64,000 nucleotides of DNA from Mesorhizobium sp. YM1C-6-2 (GTDB lineage: Bacteria > Pseudomonadota > Alphaproteobacteria > Rhizobiales > Rhizobiaceae), in the NCBI RefSeq assembly GCF_003666685.1, contig NZ_RCIZ01000003.1, positions 547,850 to 611,849 on the forward strand. Direction: 5' to 3'. Positions within the stretch are counted from its first letter, which is position 1. Each line of letters begins with the position of its first letter. Below are positions 18,668 through 27,316 of the stretch, in pieces. Below the pieces are notes generated by a model. That model was not told the origin of the DNA, made no database searches, and worked only from the letters and a program-made list of their open reading frames with translations. Position numbers and translations under genes: made by a program.

Positions 18668-19036
18668 ATGGCACAGGTTACGGTGACGATCGACGGCAAG
18701 GCCTATCGGATGGCCTGCGACGAAGGCCAGGAAGAGCATTTGATGAGCCTGGCGCAGCGTTTCGACCGCTATGTCTCGCATCTGAAGGATTCGTTCGGCG
18801 AGATCGGCGACCAGCGGCTGACCGTCATGGCCGGCATCATGGTGATGGACGAGCTGTCGGAACTGCAGAAGCGCGTCATGGGCATGGAGAGCGAAGTGGT
18901 CACGCTGCGCAAGACCCGCGACGACGCGCTGACCAAAGCCGACAAGAGCGACGCCGCCCTCACCGGGGCGCTGAGCGGGCTCGCCCAGCGCATGGAAGCG
19001 CTCGCCGAAAGAATGGCCCCGAAGCCGGCAGACTGA
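18668..19036 (+). CDS. zapA: Cell division protein ZapA
   Basis: The 122 aa protein starts MAQVTVTIDGKAYRMACDEG and continues with LMSLAQRFDRYVSHLKDSFG and the long dimerisation helix (DQRLTVMAGIMVMDELSELQ onwards). This is the ZapA layout: a small globular head that binds FtsZ and a coiled-coil tail that tetramerises to crosslink FtsZ filaments at midcell. It is translationally close to DUF4164. In many relatives tkt lies next to this pair; here a LysR/reductase pair separates them. Confidence 0.88.
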   Translation: MAQVTVTIDGKAYRMACDEGQEEHLMSLAQRFDRYVSHLKDSFGEIGDQRLTVMAGIMVMDELSELQKRVMGMESEVVTLRKTRDDALTKADKSDAALTGALSGLAQRMEALAERMAPKPAD

Positions 19037-19173
19037 TTTTCGCCATTTTTCCTGACGCATACCAGGCGCGGGGAGCGCTTCTCCCCGCCATCGCCTCAAG
19101 CCTTGCTCATCCGCTATCGCGTACCTGATCGCATGCCAAGTCTCCTGCCATACTGCGGAAAAAAGGAGACGAG

Positions 19174-19818
19174 TTGAAAGAGCACCTGGACTATGCGCTG
19201 CGGCTTTTCGACCGGGGCATGATCTGCCTGCCTCTCTGTCCGGGTGGCAAGCATCTCGATCTCGCAGCCATGGGTTACGACCCGGTGCACAAGCGGACAA
19301 GACGCAAAAATCTGAAGGAGCTTGCCTTCACCGGCATCACCTTCCACCTTTCCCAAAAGTCCCCCTCGCGGGAAACGGTTGCCGGCTGGTTCGCCGGGTT
19401 TTCAGGCAATGTCGGCATACTCGGAGGATACGGCGATCTTCTGATCCTGGACTTCGACGACGAACCGAACTTCGAGCGATGGCGCAAAGGTCGCGACGCC
19501 CTGATACGTTCGACGCCGGCCGCCAAATCGCCCTCCGGTTTCCACGTCTACCTGAAATCCACGGAGCCGATCGTGTCGTCGAGCCTGCATTTCGGCCTGC
19601 GGCGGGTGGGGCATGCCAAGGCGCTTGGCGGCTACACCGTCGCCAGCCCGTCGATCCTCGCGGATGGCCCGGAATACAGATGGTTGCCGGGACAAAGTCC
19701 TTTCGACCTCGAGCCCGCCAGGGTCGACAACCTTGCGGCGATTTCCCTGCTTCCGGTGTCGCCTCTCAAGCTTGCCTATGACCGGCTGCTGGGGCGGGGC
19801 TATTTCGATGACGACTGA
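19174..19818 (+). CDS. Stand-alone Prim-Pol (bifunctional DNA primase/polymerase N-terminal) domain protein
   Basis: The 214 aa protein carries the three Prim-Pol motifs in order: the metal-binding DFDD (residues 93-96, in LLILDFDDEPNF), PSGFHVYL with His124, and GGYTVASPS (152-160), the third-motif pattern of PF09250-type domains. Such domains make primers or copy DNA and are usually fused to helicases in plasmids, phages and integrated elements. Here there is no helicase, and the gene ends 6 bases before a glycosyltransferase. The start is TTG with AAAAGGAG 5 bases upstream. Whether it is an active polymerase or a repurposed domain cannot be decided from sequence. Confidence 0.75.
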   Translation: MKEHLDYALRLFDRGMICLPLCPGGKHLDLAAMGYDPVHKRTRRKNLKELAFTGITFHLSQKSPSRETVAGWFAGFSGNVGILGGYGDLLILDFDDEPNFERWRKGRDALIRSTPAAKSPSGFHVYLKSTEPIVSSSLHFGLRRVGHAKALGGYTVASPSILADGPEYRWLPGQSPFDLEPARVDNLAAISLLPVSPLKLAYDRLLGRGYFDDD

Positions 19819-19824
19819 GCATCG

Positions 19825-21960
19825 ATGATATCCGTCATCATTCCTGCCAGGAATGCAGCAGGCACGATAGGCTCGGCTCTGGCCAGTCTTGCCGCCGATC
19901 GAGTGCTGATCGACGAGATTCTGCTCGTCGATGACGGGTCGGACGACGGCACGGCCGAGGCGGCCAGGGAGGCCGCGTTCCGTCATTCCCTGCCACTGAC
20001 GGTGATCGCGGGAAGTTTCGGCGGAGCGGGTTCCGCGCGAAACGCCGGCCTCGCCGCAGGCAGCGGCCAGCACATATTCTATCTCGATGCCGACGACGTG
20101 GTGGTTTCCGGAGGGCTGGCGGTGCTTCATGGAGCGCTGTCCCGCGATCCGGGCGCCGGAATCGCGATCGGCGCGGCCGTGCGCAAGACGCCGGGGCGTG
20201 CGGACAAGACGCGGCTTCCGCATGGCTACGGCGCGGACCCGTCGGACAATGCCCGGCGCTATCTTCGCAACGGCATGCCGCCGATTGCCATGGGAAGCGC
20301 ATTGTTCGCGGCGGCGGAAGTGGGCGACATCCGGTTCCCCACATCGATAGGGCTGGACGAAGATACCTGCTACTGGGCAGCCCTGCTTTCGCGGCTTCGC
20401 GTGGTTGCCCTCAGCGAGCCGGTGCTTCTCTACCACCTCGACGAGGAGCGGATGACGAGGCGGTTCATCGCCGCGCCGCGCCCGGTGCTGCTCGGGATTT
20501 CGCTTGAATTCAACAGGCTTGCCGCTCTCGGAATGGGGCGCGAGGTCCTGCAATGGCGCAAGGCCTGGGTTGCGCTGCGCATCGCACGGCTGCTGATCAT
20601 GCACCGCCGGTACCGGGAGGCCCGCAGCATCCTGCGGATGGCACGGGCGCATCCCGAATACCGTTCCGGCTGGAAGTCGATCCAGTATCGCACCCGTATC
20701 GCGGCAGGCCTCGCCAGCCAGGCGGTCGGCCTGCGCAGGCCGATTGCGCCGCCGCGATCCTCTGCCGCGCAGCAATTGAAGCCGCGGCGAACGATGATCC
20801 TGACCGCCGATCCCGCTTTTCCCCCCATATCGGGAGCGGATCTCAGGAACTACCAGAACGCCGAGGCGGCGGCGCAGTTCGGACCCGTGCTTCTCGTTTC
20901 GGTGAGGCCGCTCGGCGGGAGCAACCCCGAAGACGGGAGGATTGCGATCGCCGCGCTATCGCGGGAGGGCGCCCCCCGTAAGGAGCCGCTTGCCCATCGG
21001 CGTACCGGCGTCGAGGTGCGCGTTCCGTACACTGCGCTTCCGCGGCTTCTCCGGCTGGTTCGCGAGTTCGAGCCGGACGCGATCATCGTGGAGGGCATTC
21101 CGCTCTTTGCCCTGCTGGCGCATCTGCGGCCATTGGCGCGCAGGCTGGTCCTCGACATGCACAATATAGAATCGCTTCTGTTCGCGCAGACACGTCCGCC
21201 CGGCTTAGCCGAACGGCTGCTGCCGTTTCGATTTCGCGCGCAGGGTCGCATCCAGCGACAAGAGGAAACCGCCGTGGCGATCGTCGACCGCGTCTGGGTC
21301 TGTTCGGATGCGGATCGAGAGCGGCTCGTCCATCTGTTCGGATCGAAGACCCCGATCGACGTGGTGCCGAACGGCATACCGCGCATCGACGAGGCGCCTG
21401 CCTGTCTTCGGCCGCAGGCGGCGAGGGACGCCGGATGGCCGGTGCTGCTGTTCGTCGGGCACCTGGGCTACATGCCGAACGTCGTTGCGGGGGAGAGGCT
21501 GGCCCGCAACATCCTTCCCCTGGTCAGGCGGACACTTCCCTCGGCGCGCCTGATCCTTGCCGGCCGCTACCCGAAGCCTGCTGTCCAGAACCTCGCAGCG
21601 CTGCCCGGCGTGGAACTCGTGGCCGATCCCGAAGACCTGTCGCCGTTGCTCGCGCGCAGCCACATCAGCGTCATGCCCCTCAGTGAGGGGGGCGGGACCA
21701 GGATCAAGATACTGGAGGCCATGGCGTGGGGTCTGCCCGTGATTGCGACCTCCATCGCCGCCGAGGGCCAGCAATTCAAGGACGGCGACGAGATCCTGAT
21801 CGCGGAAACGGACGCGGAGCTCGCCGAGGCCGTCACGGCGCTCTGCGCCGAACCGTGCCGGCTGGAGCGCCAGCGTCGTCTGGCGTATGAGACTGTAATG
21901 CTCCGGCATGGGCCATCGGCAATACGGGAGGCCGTCCGGAAAGGGCTTGGAAAAGTTTGA
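19825..21960 (+). CDS. Two-domain glycosyltransferase (GT2 plus GT4-like)
   Basis: The 711 aa protein contains two complete glycosyltransferase modules. Residues 1-230 are a GT-A family 2 domain starting MISVIIPARNAAGTIGSALA, with [11 protein letters not shown] and the metal-binding DAD at 88-90. A linker of about 90 residues leads to a GT-B group-1 domain (about 325-711) with FPPISGADLRN, LDMHNIESLLF, FVGHLGYMPNV and the nucleotide-sugar site PLSEGGGTRIKILEAMAWGL. No signal or membrane segment is visible, so it should act on the cytoplasmic face. Two sequential sugar additions by one polypeptide are likely; the sugars and acceptor are unknown. Confidence 0.85.
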   Translation: MISVIIPARNAAGTIGSALASLAADRVLIDEILLVDDGSDDGTAEAAREAAFRHSLPLTVIAGSFGGAGSARNAGLAAGSGQHIFYLDADDVVVSGGLAVLHGALSRDPGAGIAIGAAVRKTPGRADKTRLPHGYGADPSDNARRYLRNGMPPIAMGSALFAAAEVGDIRFPTSIGLDEDTCYWAALLSRLRVVALSEPVLLYHLDEERMTRRFIAAPRPVLLGISLEFNRLAALGMGREVLQWRKAWVALRIARLLIMHRRYREARSILRMARAHPEYRSGWKSIQYRTRIAAGLASQAVGLRRPIAPPRSSAAQQLKPRRTMILTADPAFPPISGADLRNYQNAEAAAQFGPVLLVSVRPLGGSNPEDGRIAIAALSREGAPRKEPLAHRRTGVEVRVPYTALPRLLRLVREFEPDAIIVEGIPLFALLAHLRPLARRLVLDMHNIESLLFAQTRPPGLAERLLPFRFRAQGRIQRQEETAVAIVDRVWVCSDADRERLVHLFGSKTPIDVVPNGIPRIDEAPACLRPQAARDAGWPVLLFVGHLGYMPNVVAGERLARNILPLVRRTLPSARLILAGRYPKPAVQNLAALPGVELVADPEDLSPLLARSHISVMPLSEGGGTRIKILEAMAWGLPVIATSIAAEGQQFKDGDEILIAETDAELAEAVTALCAEPCRLERQRRLAYETVMLRHGPSAIREAVRKGLGKV

Positions 21961-22024
21961 TGCGGGAACATGAAAGGCGCCGTCGGCGCTCCACCAAGGG
22001 AGGCTTCGCCAGGGGGCGCACCCG

Positions 22025-23599
22025 ATGATCCCGCCCATCCTGCACCAGACCTGGAAGACCGACAGCGTTCCCGAACGCTTTCAAGCCTGGGCCGAAAGCT
22101 GGACCCGTCACAATCCCGGCTGGACCCGCATGTTCTGGAACGACCGGACCCTGCTCGAATTCGTCGCCCGGCATTATCCGGATTTTCTCTCGACCTTCTG
22201 CAGCTACAGCAAGGGGGTTCAGCGCGCCGACGCCGGCCGCTACCTGCTGCTGCATCATTTCGGCGGTGTCTATGCCGATCTCGACTGCGAATGCGTGGCG
22301 CCCTTCGCGCCGCTCATGGCCGAGAACCGCGTCGTGCTCAGCAAGGAGCCGCCGTCGCATTTCGCCGGCGAGGCAGCGTTTCGGGGGCTTCCCTATCTGC
22401 TTTTCAACGGGACGATGGCGAGCCCGCCGGGGCATCCCTTCTGGCCGCATCTCCTGTCCTACCTGCCGACGCTCGCCTGGGCGAAGGAGACCATCGACGC
22501 GACGGGCCCCGCGGTGCTGACGTCGGCGCAGCTCAGTTTTCCGGACCAGGCCTCGCTGGCCATCCATCCCTACCGGCTCTTCACGCCGCTCGATCGTGAC
22601 GGCAAGCAGGGAGGGAGCGCGGACATGGAATCCGAAACCCTGTCCGTGCATCACTGGGCGGGGACATGGTGGACGCCGCAGCCGAAGGAGAGCCTGCGGA
22701 ACGCATTCCGGCGGCGACTTCACCGGGGCCTGTATCTGTTGACGCGCGGCAGGCAACTCGATCCGCTGCAGGCAAGGCGCAGTGTGGATCCCGCCGTTCT
22801 GACCAGGCCGCCGCCCGAAGGAAAAAACGTCGCTGTGCTGGTGCCGGTCCGCGACGCCGCCGAGCACATCGTTCCATTCCTCTCCGCCATTCAGGCGCTC
22901 GACTATCCCGCGGAGCGCATCAAGCTCGTTTTCTGCGAGGGAGACAGCGAGGACCGGAGCTGGGACGTGCTGAAGGCGGCGGTAGCCCCGCTCAGGTCCA
23001 CATTCCGCGACATCGTGCTTCTGCAGTTGCGGGTAGGCACGAAATTCGACCGTGAAAAGCGCGCCAGGCCCAGGCTGCAGCGAAGACGGCGCTCCGGACT
23101 GGCAAAGGTCAGGAACCATCTGATCCGGCACGGGCTCGATTCCAGCGACGACTGGGTGCTGTGGGTCGATGCCGACGTGTGGAAGTTCCCGTCCGACATC
23201 GTGCGGACGCTGATGACGGCGGGCGAGCGGATCGTGGTTCCGAACTGCGTTCTGGCGCCAGGCGGGGGTTCCTTCGACCTCAACAGCTTCGTGACGATCC
23301 GGCCGCAGCGGGACCATCGCTACTATCGCTCCGTGGTCCGTGGCCTCTACCAGCCGCCGCCGGATTTCGCCGGCCGTCTACATCTGTCCGACGTCCGCCA
23401 CCTCGAAAAGATCGCGTTGGACGGGGTCGGCGGCACGATGCTCCTGGTCGACGCATCCCTGCACCGCGGGGGTCTCGTCTTTCCGGAGTTGCCGTATCGG
23501 GATCATATCGAGACGGAGGGTTTCGGCATCCTCGCCAAGGATCTCGGCGTGCCGCCGGTCGGGTTGCCGCGCGTGGAGATATTCCACGTCCCCTGGTGA
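22025..23599 (+). CDS. Two-domain glycosyltransferase (GT32/OCH1-like plus Anp1/GT62-like)
   Basis: The 524 aa protein has an N-terminal glycosyltransferase with a DXD sugar-binding motif (residues 1-180: IPPILHQTWKTD, then GGVYADLDCE with DLD at 85-87), the pattern of the OCH1/capsular GT32 group. Residues 265-524 form a second GT-A domain (VAVLVPVRDAAEHI, ERIKLVFCEGDSEDRSWDVL, DDWVLWVDADVWKFPSDIV with DAD at 382-384, and HIETEGFGILAKDLG near the end) that resembles the Anp1/Mnn9 (GT62) family. In yeast both families build mannan, so a mannose-type polymer is a reasonable guess but only a guess. It follows the other fused transferase by 65 bases. Confidence 0.75.
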   Translation: MIPPILHQTWKTDSVPERFQAWAESWTRHNPGWTRMFWNDRTLLEFVARHYPDFLSTFCSYSKGVQRADAGRYLLLHHFGGVYADLDCECVAPFAPLMAENRVVLSKEPPSHFAGEAAFRGLPYLLFNGTMASPPGHPFWPHLLSYLPTLAWAKETIDATGPAVLTSAQLSFPDQASLAIHPYRLFTPLDRDGKQGGSADMESETLSVHHWAGTWWTPQPKESLRNAFRRRLHRGLYLLTRGRQLDPLQARRSVDPAVLTRPPPEGKNVAVLVPVRDAAEHIVPFLSAIQALDYPAERIKLVFCEGDSEDRSWDVLKAAVAPLRSTFRDIVLLQLRVGTKFDREKRARPRLQRRRRSGLAKVRNHLIRHGLDSSDDWVLWVDADVWKFPSDIVRTLMTAGERIVVPNCVLAPGGGSFDLNSFVTIRPQRDHRYYRSVVRGLYQPPPDFAGRLHLSDVRHLEKIALDGVGGTMLLVDASLHRGGLVFPELPYRDHIETEGFGILAKDLGVPPVGLPRVEIFHVPW

Positions 23600-23616
23600 G
23601 GCATACCATCCGCAAA

Positions 23617-23654
23617 CAAAAAAACCGCGCCGGTCTCCGGCGCGGTTTTGTTTT
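23617..23654. terminator. Bidirectional terminator
   Basis: AAAACCGCGCCGG-TCT-CCGGCGCGGTTTT is a perfect 13-bp stem with A- and T-rich flanks, located between the convergent glycosyltransferase and rpoH genes. Confidence 0.92.
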
Positions 23655-23673
23655 CGATGAGGCCGCGAGGGCC

Positions 23674-24585
23674 TTAAGCAGCGGGCTGCGCTTCGATCGT
23701 TCTCAGCGACTGGGCCTGGCGCTTGGCTGCCGCCTTGACGGCGTCCTGCACCTTCTCGAAGGCGCGCACCTCGATCTGGCGCACGCGCTCGCGGCTGATG
23801 TCGAACTCGCCCGACAGCTCTTCCAGCGTCATCGGCTCCTCGGCGAGGCGGCGCGCCTCGAAGATACGCCGCTCGCGGTCGTTGAGCACGTCGAGCGCAC
23901 CGGCCAGCATGCCGCGGCGGTTCTCGAGTTCGTCCTGCTCGACCAGGATCTGCTCGGCATTGTCGCTGTCGTCGACCAGCCAGTCCTGCCATTCGCCGGA
24001 CTCGCCCTCGGACGCGCGGATCGGCGCGTTGAGCGAGGCGTCGCCGGACAGGCGCCGGTTCATAGACACGACCTCCTCTTCCGAGACGTTCAGCCTGGTC
24101 GCGATCTCGGCGATCTGGTCGGGCCTGAGGTCGCCATCGTCGAGCGCCTGGATCTTGCCCTTCACCTTGCGCAGGTTGAAGAACAGCCGCTTCTGGTTGG
24201 CGGTCGTGCCCATCTTGACCAGGCTCCACGAGCGCAGGATGTATTCCTGGATCGAGGCCTTGATCCACCACATGGCATAAGTGGCCAGCCGGAAGCCGCG
24301 CTCCGGCTCGAATTTCTTGACGGCCTGCATCAGGCCGACATTGCCCTCGGAGATCACCTCGCCGATCGGCAGGCCGTAGCCGCGATAGCCCATGGCGATC
24401 TTGGCCACGAGCCTGAGGTGGCTGGTGACCAGCTTGTGGGCGGCGTTGGTGTCCTCATGCTCCTGGTACCGCTTGGCGAGCATGTACTCTTCCTGCGGCT
24501 GAAGCATCGGGAAACGACGGATTTCCTCGAGGTAGCGGGAAAGCCCGCCCTCTCCGGAAACCATACTGGGTAGTGACTGGGCCAT
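23674..24585 (-). CDS. rpoH: RNA polymerase sigma-32 factor RpoH
   Basis: The 303 aa heat-shock sigma factor starts MAQSLPSMVSGEGGLSRYLE. Region 2 contains NVGLMQAVKKFEPERGFRLA and TYAMWWIKASIQEYILRSWS, the RpoH box appears as NQKRLFFNLRKVKG, and region 4.2 reads TLEELSGEFDISRERVRQIE. It directs core polymerase to heat-shock promoters; likely clients in this same window are groESL and the two hsp20 genes. The C-terminal tail (AKRQAQSLRTIEAQPAA) is short and typical. Rhizobia often have more than one rpoH. Confidence 0.95.
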   Translation of the reverse strand: MAQSLPSMVSGEGGLSRYLEEIRRFPMLQPQEEYMLAKRYQEHEDTNAAHKLVTSHLRLVAKIAMGYRGYGLPIGEVISEGNVGLMQAVKKFEPERGFRLATYAMWWIKASIQEYILRSWSLVKMGTTANQKRLFFNLRKVKGKIQALDDGDLRPDQIAEIATRLNVSEEEVVSMNRRLSGDASLNAPIRASEGESGEWQDWLVDDSDNAEQILVEQDELENRRGMLAGALDVLNDRERRIFEARRLAEEPMTLEELSGEFDISRERVRQIEVRAFEKVQDAVKAAAKRQAQSLRTIEAQPAA

Positions 24586-24789
24586 GAGTTGCGCCCTCCT
24601 CTCTCTTAGATTGCCCCCTGAACAAGGCGGGCATTAGGCACGGCCGCATTTGCGCGCATCCGAGCCAACCGACATATATAGGAACAAAACCGGAAAATAC
24701 AGGGATTTGTTCAATCCTAAACAGATTGTAATGTTCCGGTGAACAGCGCCAGCGCGATAAATTGAGGCTCGGTTCAGCGTTTCTGAAGC

Positions 24790-25830
24790 TCAGAGCTCCC
24801 GGAACCCTGCGACCAGGGCCGCCATGTCGGCGGGCATCGGGGCTTCGAAACGCATCGTCTCACCCGTGGCCGGATGGGAGAAGGCAAGAAGTTTCGCGTG
24901 GAGCGCCTGGCGTGGAAAATCCTTCGTCATGGTGCGCAGCGGTTCCGGCAGACGGTTCGCCTTGGTGCGGAACGCCTGGCCGTAGTCGGGATCGCCGACG
25001 ACCGGATGGCCGGCATGCGCCATGTGGACGCGGATCTGATGGGTGCGGCCGGTCTCCAGCCGGCATTCGACCAGCGAAGCGGCGCCGCCGTCCTTACCGC
25101 GTCCGAAGCCTTCGAGCACGGTATAGTGCGTCACCGCATGCCTCGCGTCGGCACGGCCCGGTGGCACAACCGCCCGGCGCACGCGGTCGGCGGCACGTCC
25201 CAGCGGCGCATCGATCTTGCCGGCAGCTCTCTCAGGAATTCCCCACACCAACGCTATATAGGAACGCTCGAGCCCGCTTTCCAGGCCATGATCGGCAAAG
25301 GCCTCAGACAGCGCCCGATGGGCACGGTCGGTCTTGGCGGCGACCATGACGCCGGACGTGTCCTTGTCCAGCCGGTGCACGATGCCCGGCCTTCTCACCC
25401 CGCCGATGCCTGACAGGCTGTCGCCGCAATGATGGATCAGCGCGTTGACCAGCGTGCCGGTCCAGTTGCCGGCGCCCGGATGGACGACCAGCCCCGCGGG
25501 CTTGTTGATGACGATGAGGTCGGCGTCCTCGTAGAGGATGTCGAGCGGAATGTCCTCGCCGACGGGCTCGGCCGGCTCAGGCTCGGGCAGGCTCACCGCG
25601 GCGGTGTCGCCCGGCTTCAGCTTGCGGCCCGGGTCCGAAACGCCTGTTCCGTTGAGGCTCACGGCGCCCTGGCGGATCAGCGCCTGGACGCGGCTGCGCG
25701 AGAATTCGGCGCCGAGCCTTTGGGTCAGCCATTGGTCGAGCCGTACGCCGGCGGCCTCCGGCCCTACCTCGAATGCGACCTTGGCGGCCTCTATCAATTC
25801 CGAAGGCTCTTCGCTATCAGGGTCGCGCAT
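24790..25830 (-). CDS. RluA/RluD-family 23S rRNA pseudouridine synthase
   Basis: The 346 aa enzyme has an N-terminal S4 RNA-binding domain (VRLDQWLTQRLGAEFSRSRV, residues 24-43) and a pseudouridine synthase domain with the catalytic aspartate motif GIVHRLDKDTSGVMVAAK, plus CRLETGRTHQIRVHMAHAGH near the C-terminus. It isomerises specific uridines in 23S rRNA; RluD itself modifies helix 69. It is divergent from the DUF6476 gene, whose start lies only 20 bases away, so the two promoters must overlap the opposite coding regions. Confidence 0.92.
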   Translation of the reverse strand: MRDPDSEEPSELIEAAKVAFEVGPEAAGVRLDQWLTQRLGAEFSRSRVQALIRQGAVSLNGTGVSDPGRKLKPGDTAAVSLPEPEPAEPVGEDIPLDILYEDADLIVINKPAGLVVHPGAGNWTGTLVNALIHHCGDSLSGIGGVRRPGIVHRLDKDTSGVMVAAKTDRAHRALSEAFADHGLESGLERSYIALVWGIPERAAGKIDAPLGRAADRVRRAVVPPGRADARHAVTHYTVLEGFGRGKDGGAASLVECRLETGRTHQIRVHMAHAGHPVVGDPDYGQAFRTKANRLPEPLRTMTKDFPRQALHAKLLAFSHPATGETMRFEAPMPADMAALVAGFREL

Positions 25831-25850
25831 CTGGCATCCGGAACTCGATC

Positions 25851-26231
25851 ATGGCGCGGCCGGCATCCGACGAAGAGGAAAAACCGCTGGACCCGGCGGT
25901 CGAGAATGTGCGCAGGAAGCTCGTCCGCTTCGTCGCCATCAATCTCGGCCTGCTGTTCATCGCCCTTATGGCGGTGGTGGGCGCGCTTGTCTACAAGTCG
26001 GTCACGGTGACGCCGCCGGCCGACAGCGCCGCCGGAATCGAGGTGCCGTCGCCGGAAGGCGTGATCGAAGGGCAGATCCCGGTGCCATCAGGGGCGAGGA
26101 TCGTTTCGCAGTCGCTCTCCGGCAACCGCATCTCGCTGTCGCTCGAACTGCCCGATGGCAGCCGCGCCGTCCATGTCTACGACATGACGTCGAAGCGGAT
26201 CGTCGGCCGCTTCGCGATCGTCCAGGAATAG
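25851..26231 (+). CDS. DUF6476 family membrane-anchored protein
   Basis: The 126 aa protein starts MARPASDEEEKPLDPAVENV, has one membrane segment (residues 25-45, VAINLGLLFIALMAVVGAL) and a soluble domain of about 80 residues with repeated VSQSLSGNRISLSLELPDGS-type strands. It matches the alphaproteobacterial DUF6476 group that lies next to RluD-type genes. The soluble domain probably faces the periplasm. The frame is open to 25773, but this ATG starts the conserved part. Confidence 0.75.
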   Translation: MARPASDEEEKPLDPAVENVRRKLVRFVAINLGLLFIALMAVVGALVYKSVTVTPPADSAAGIEVPSPEGVIEGQIPVPSGARIVSQSLSGNRISLSLELPDGSRAVHVYDMTSKRIVGRFAIVQE

Positions 26232-26241
26232 CGGACGGGGA

Positions 26242-26634
26242 ATGAGCGAGCGTCGCATCGCGACCGTTGCGCTCGTCGTTGACGATTATGACGAGGCGAT
26301 CGCCTGGTACTCGGAAAAGCTCGGCTTCACGCTCGCCGAGGACGTAGATCTCGGCGGCGGCAAGCGCTGGGTGATCCTGTCGCCGGGACAAGGCGGCGCG
26401 CGGCTGCTCCTCGCCAAGGCAGACGGCGAGCGCCAGTCCGCACGTGTCGGCGACCAGACCGGCGGCCGCGTCTTCCTGTTCCTGGAGACGGATGATTTCG
26501 CCCGCGACCATCAGGCGATGCTGGCGAAGGGCGTCTCCTTCCGCGAAGAACCTCGCCACGAAGCCTACGGCACGGTTGCCGTGTTTTCCGATCTCTACGG
26601 CAATCTCTGGGATCTGATCGAGCCACGCCGCTGA
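26242..26634 (+). CDS. VOC (glyoxalase/bleomycin resistance) family protein
   Basis: The 130 aa protein has the paired beta-alpha-beta3 VOC modules: RIATVALVVDDYDEAIAWYS at the N-terminus, FLFLETDDFARDHQAMLAKG and the closing metal-ligand motif FSDLYGNLWDLIEP. It is cytosolic and probably binds a metal as a dimer. Members act as lyases, dioxygenases or antibiotic-binding proteins; the substrate is not identifiable. It begins 10 bases after the DUF6476 stop, so the two are likely co-transcribed. Confidence 0.88.
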   Translation: MSERRIATVALVVDDYDEAIAWYSEKLGFTLAEDVDLGGGKRWVILSPGQGGARLLLAKADGERQSARVGDQTGGRVFLFLETDDFARDHQAMLAKGVSFREEPRHEAYGTVAVFSDLYGNLWDLIEPRR

Positions 26635-26724
26635 CTTTGGCGGCGATTTCAAGGAGGGATTTTAAAACGATCGCTCCCCATGTTGCTTTTTGCAAAAGGC
26701 CAGCCTATATCGCGGCTTCTGCAC

Positions 26725-26799
26725 GCGCCCATCGTCTAGCGGTCAGGACGGCGCCCTCTCACGGCGCAAACCGGGGTTCGATTCCCCGTGGGCGTACCA
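26725..26799 (+). tRNA. tRNA-Glu (anticodon CTC)
   Basis: The 75-nt cloverleaf can be drawn by eye: acceptor GCGCCCA pairs with TGGGCGT (a G-T first pair), the anticodon arm is GCGCC-CTCTCAC-GGCGC giving anticodon CTC, the T arm is CGGGG-TTCGATT-CCCCG, and CCA is encoded. It marks the visible change from housekeeping genes to accessory content. Confidence 0.92.
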
Positions 26800-27316
26800 A
26801 CAAATCAATAACTTAGTAGCTGTCGCGGCCCTTGGTGTCCAGAAACTGTCCAATATCGCCTGGGCAACTGAATGTGCATTCCTGCCCTTCAGTCATTTTC
26901 TCGAAATTTTTGTTCTTGCGGCGAGCTAACACCGCCGAGCATCTTTATAGGACAAGACTCGGAGCGGGCTCGAGACCGACGCAAGCCTGATGAGGAAAGG
27001 TGGATGGGCAAGCCAATCATCCACGAACTTGCCGATTTCGTGAATGAGCTCCGCCTCTCGCCCGGCAAGCATGCGCCGCAATGTGGTTCGCCAGTCATCA
27101 AGAAGAGGTCTTCAAGGGGCCGGTTCGATCGCGCCCTTACACGGCATGCGCTGAGGCTGCAGCCGGTGCTGCCTTCCAGGCGCACCTCCGGATCGACAAT
27201 GATCGCTGCACAGCGCGGCGCGTTCGCACCACCCTATCAAGCAGGATGGGTTCAAACATAGGGCACTTCTCGTGAACACCCCACAACACCAGATAGCCCT
27301 CAAGGGGGTCAACAGC
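26800..27316. other. Intergenic stretch after tRNA-Glu with one weak ORF
   Basis: No integrase, direct repeat of the tRNA end or other clear gene is visible. The best candidate is a plus-strand frame from 27004 to 27261 (MGKPIIHELADFVNELRLSP, with GAGGAAAGG upstream). After about 30 residues it becomes basic and unstructured, while a second frame opens at 27081, so this may be a frameshifted remnant. Confidence 0.3.

Noticed and set aside
19037..19173. Possible 6S RNA downstream of zapA
   Set aside because: This is the expected alphaproteobacterial position, but the 137-base gap is short and no 6S-like central bubble or hairpin could be recognised; a covariance search would decide.
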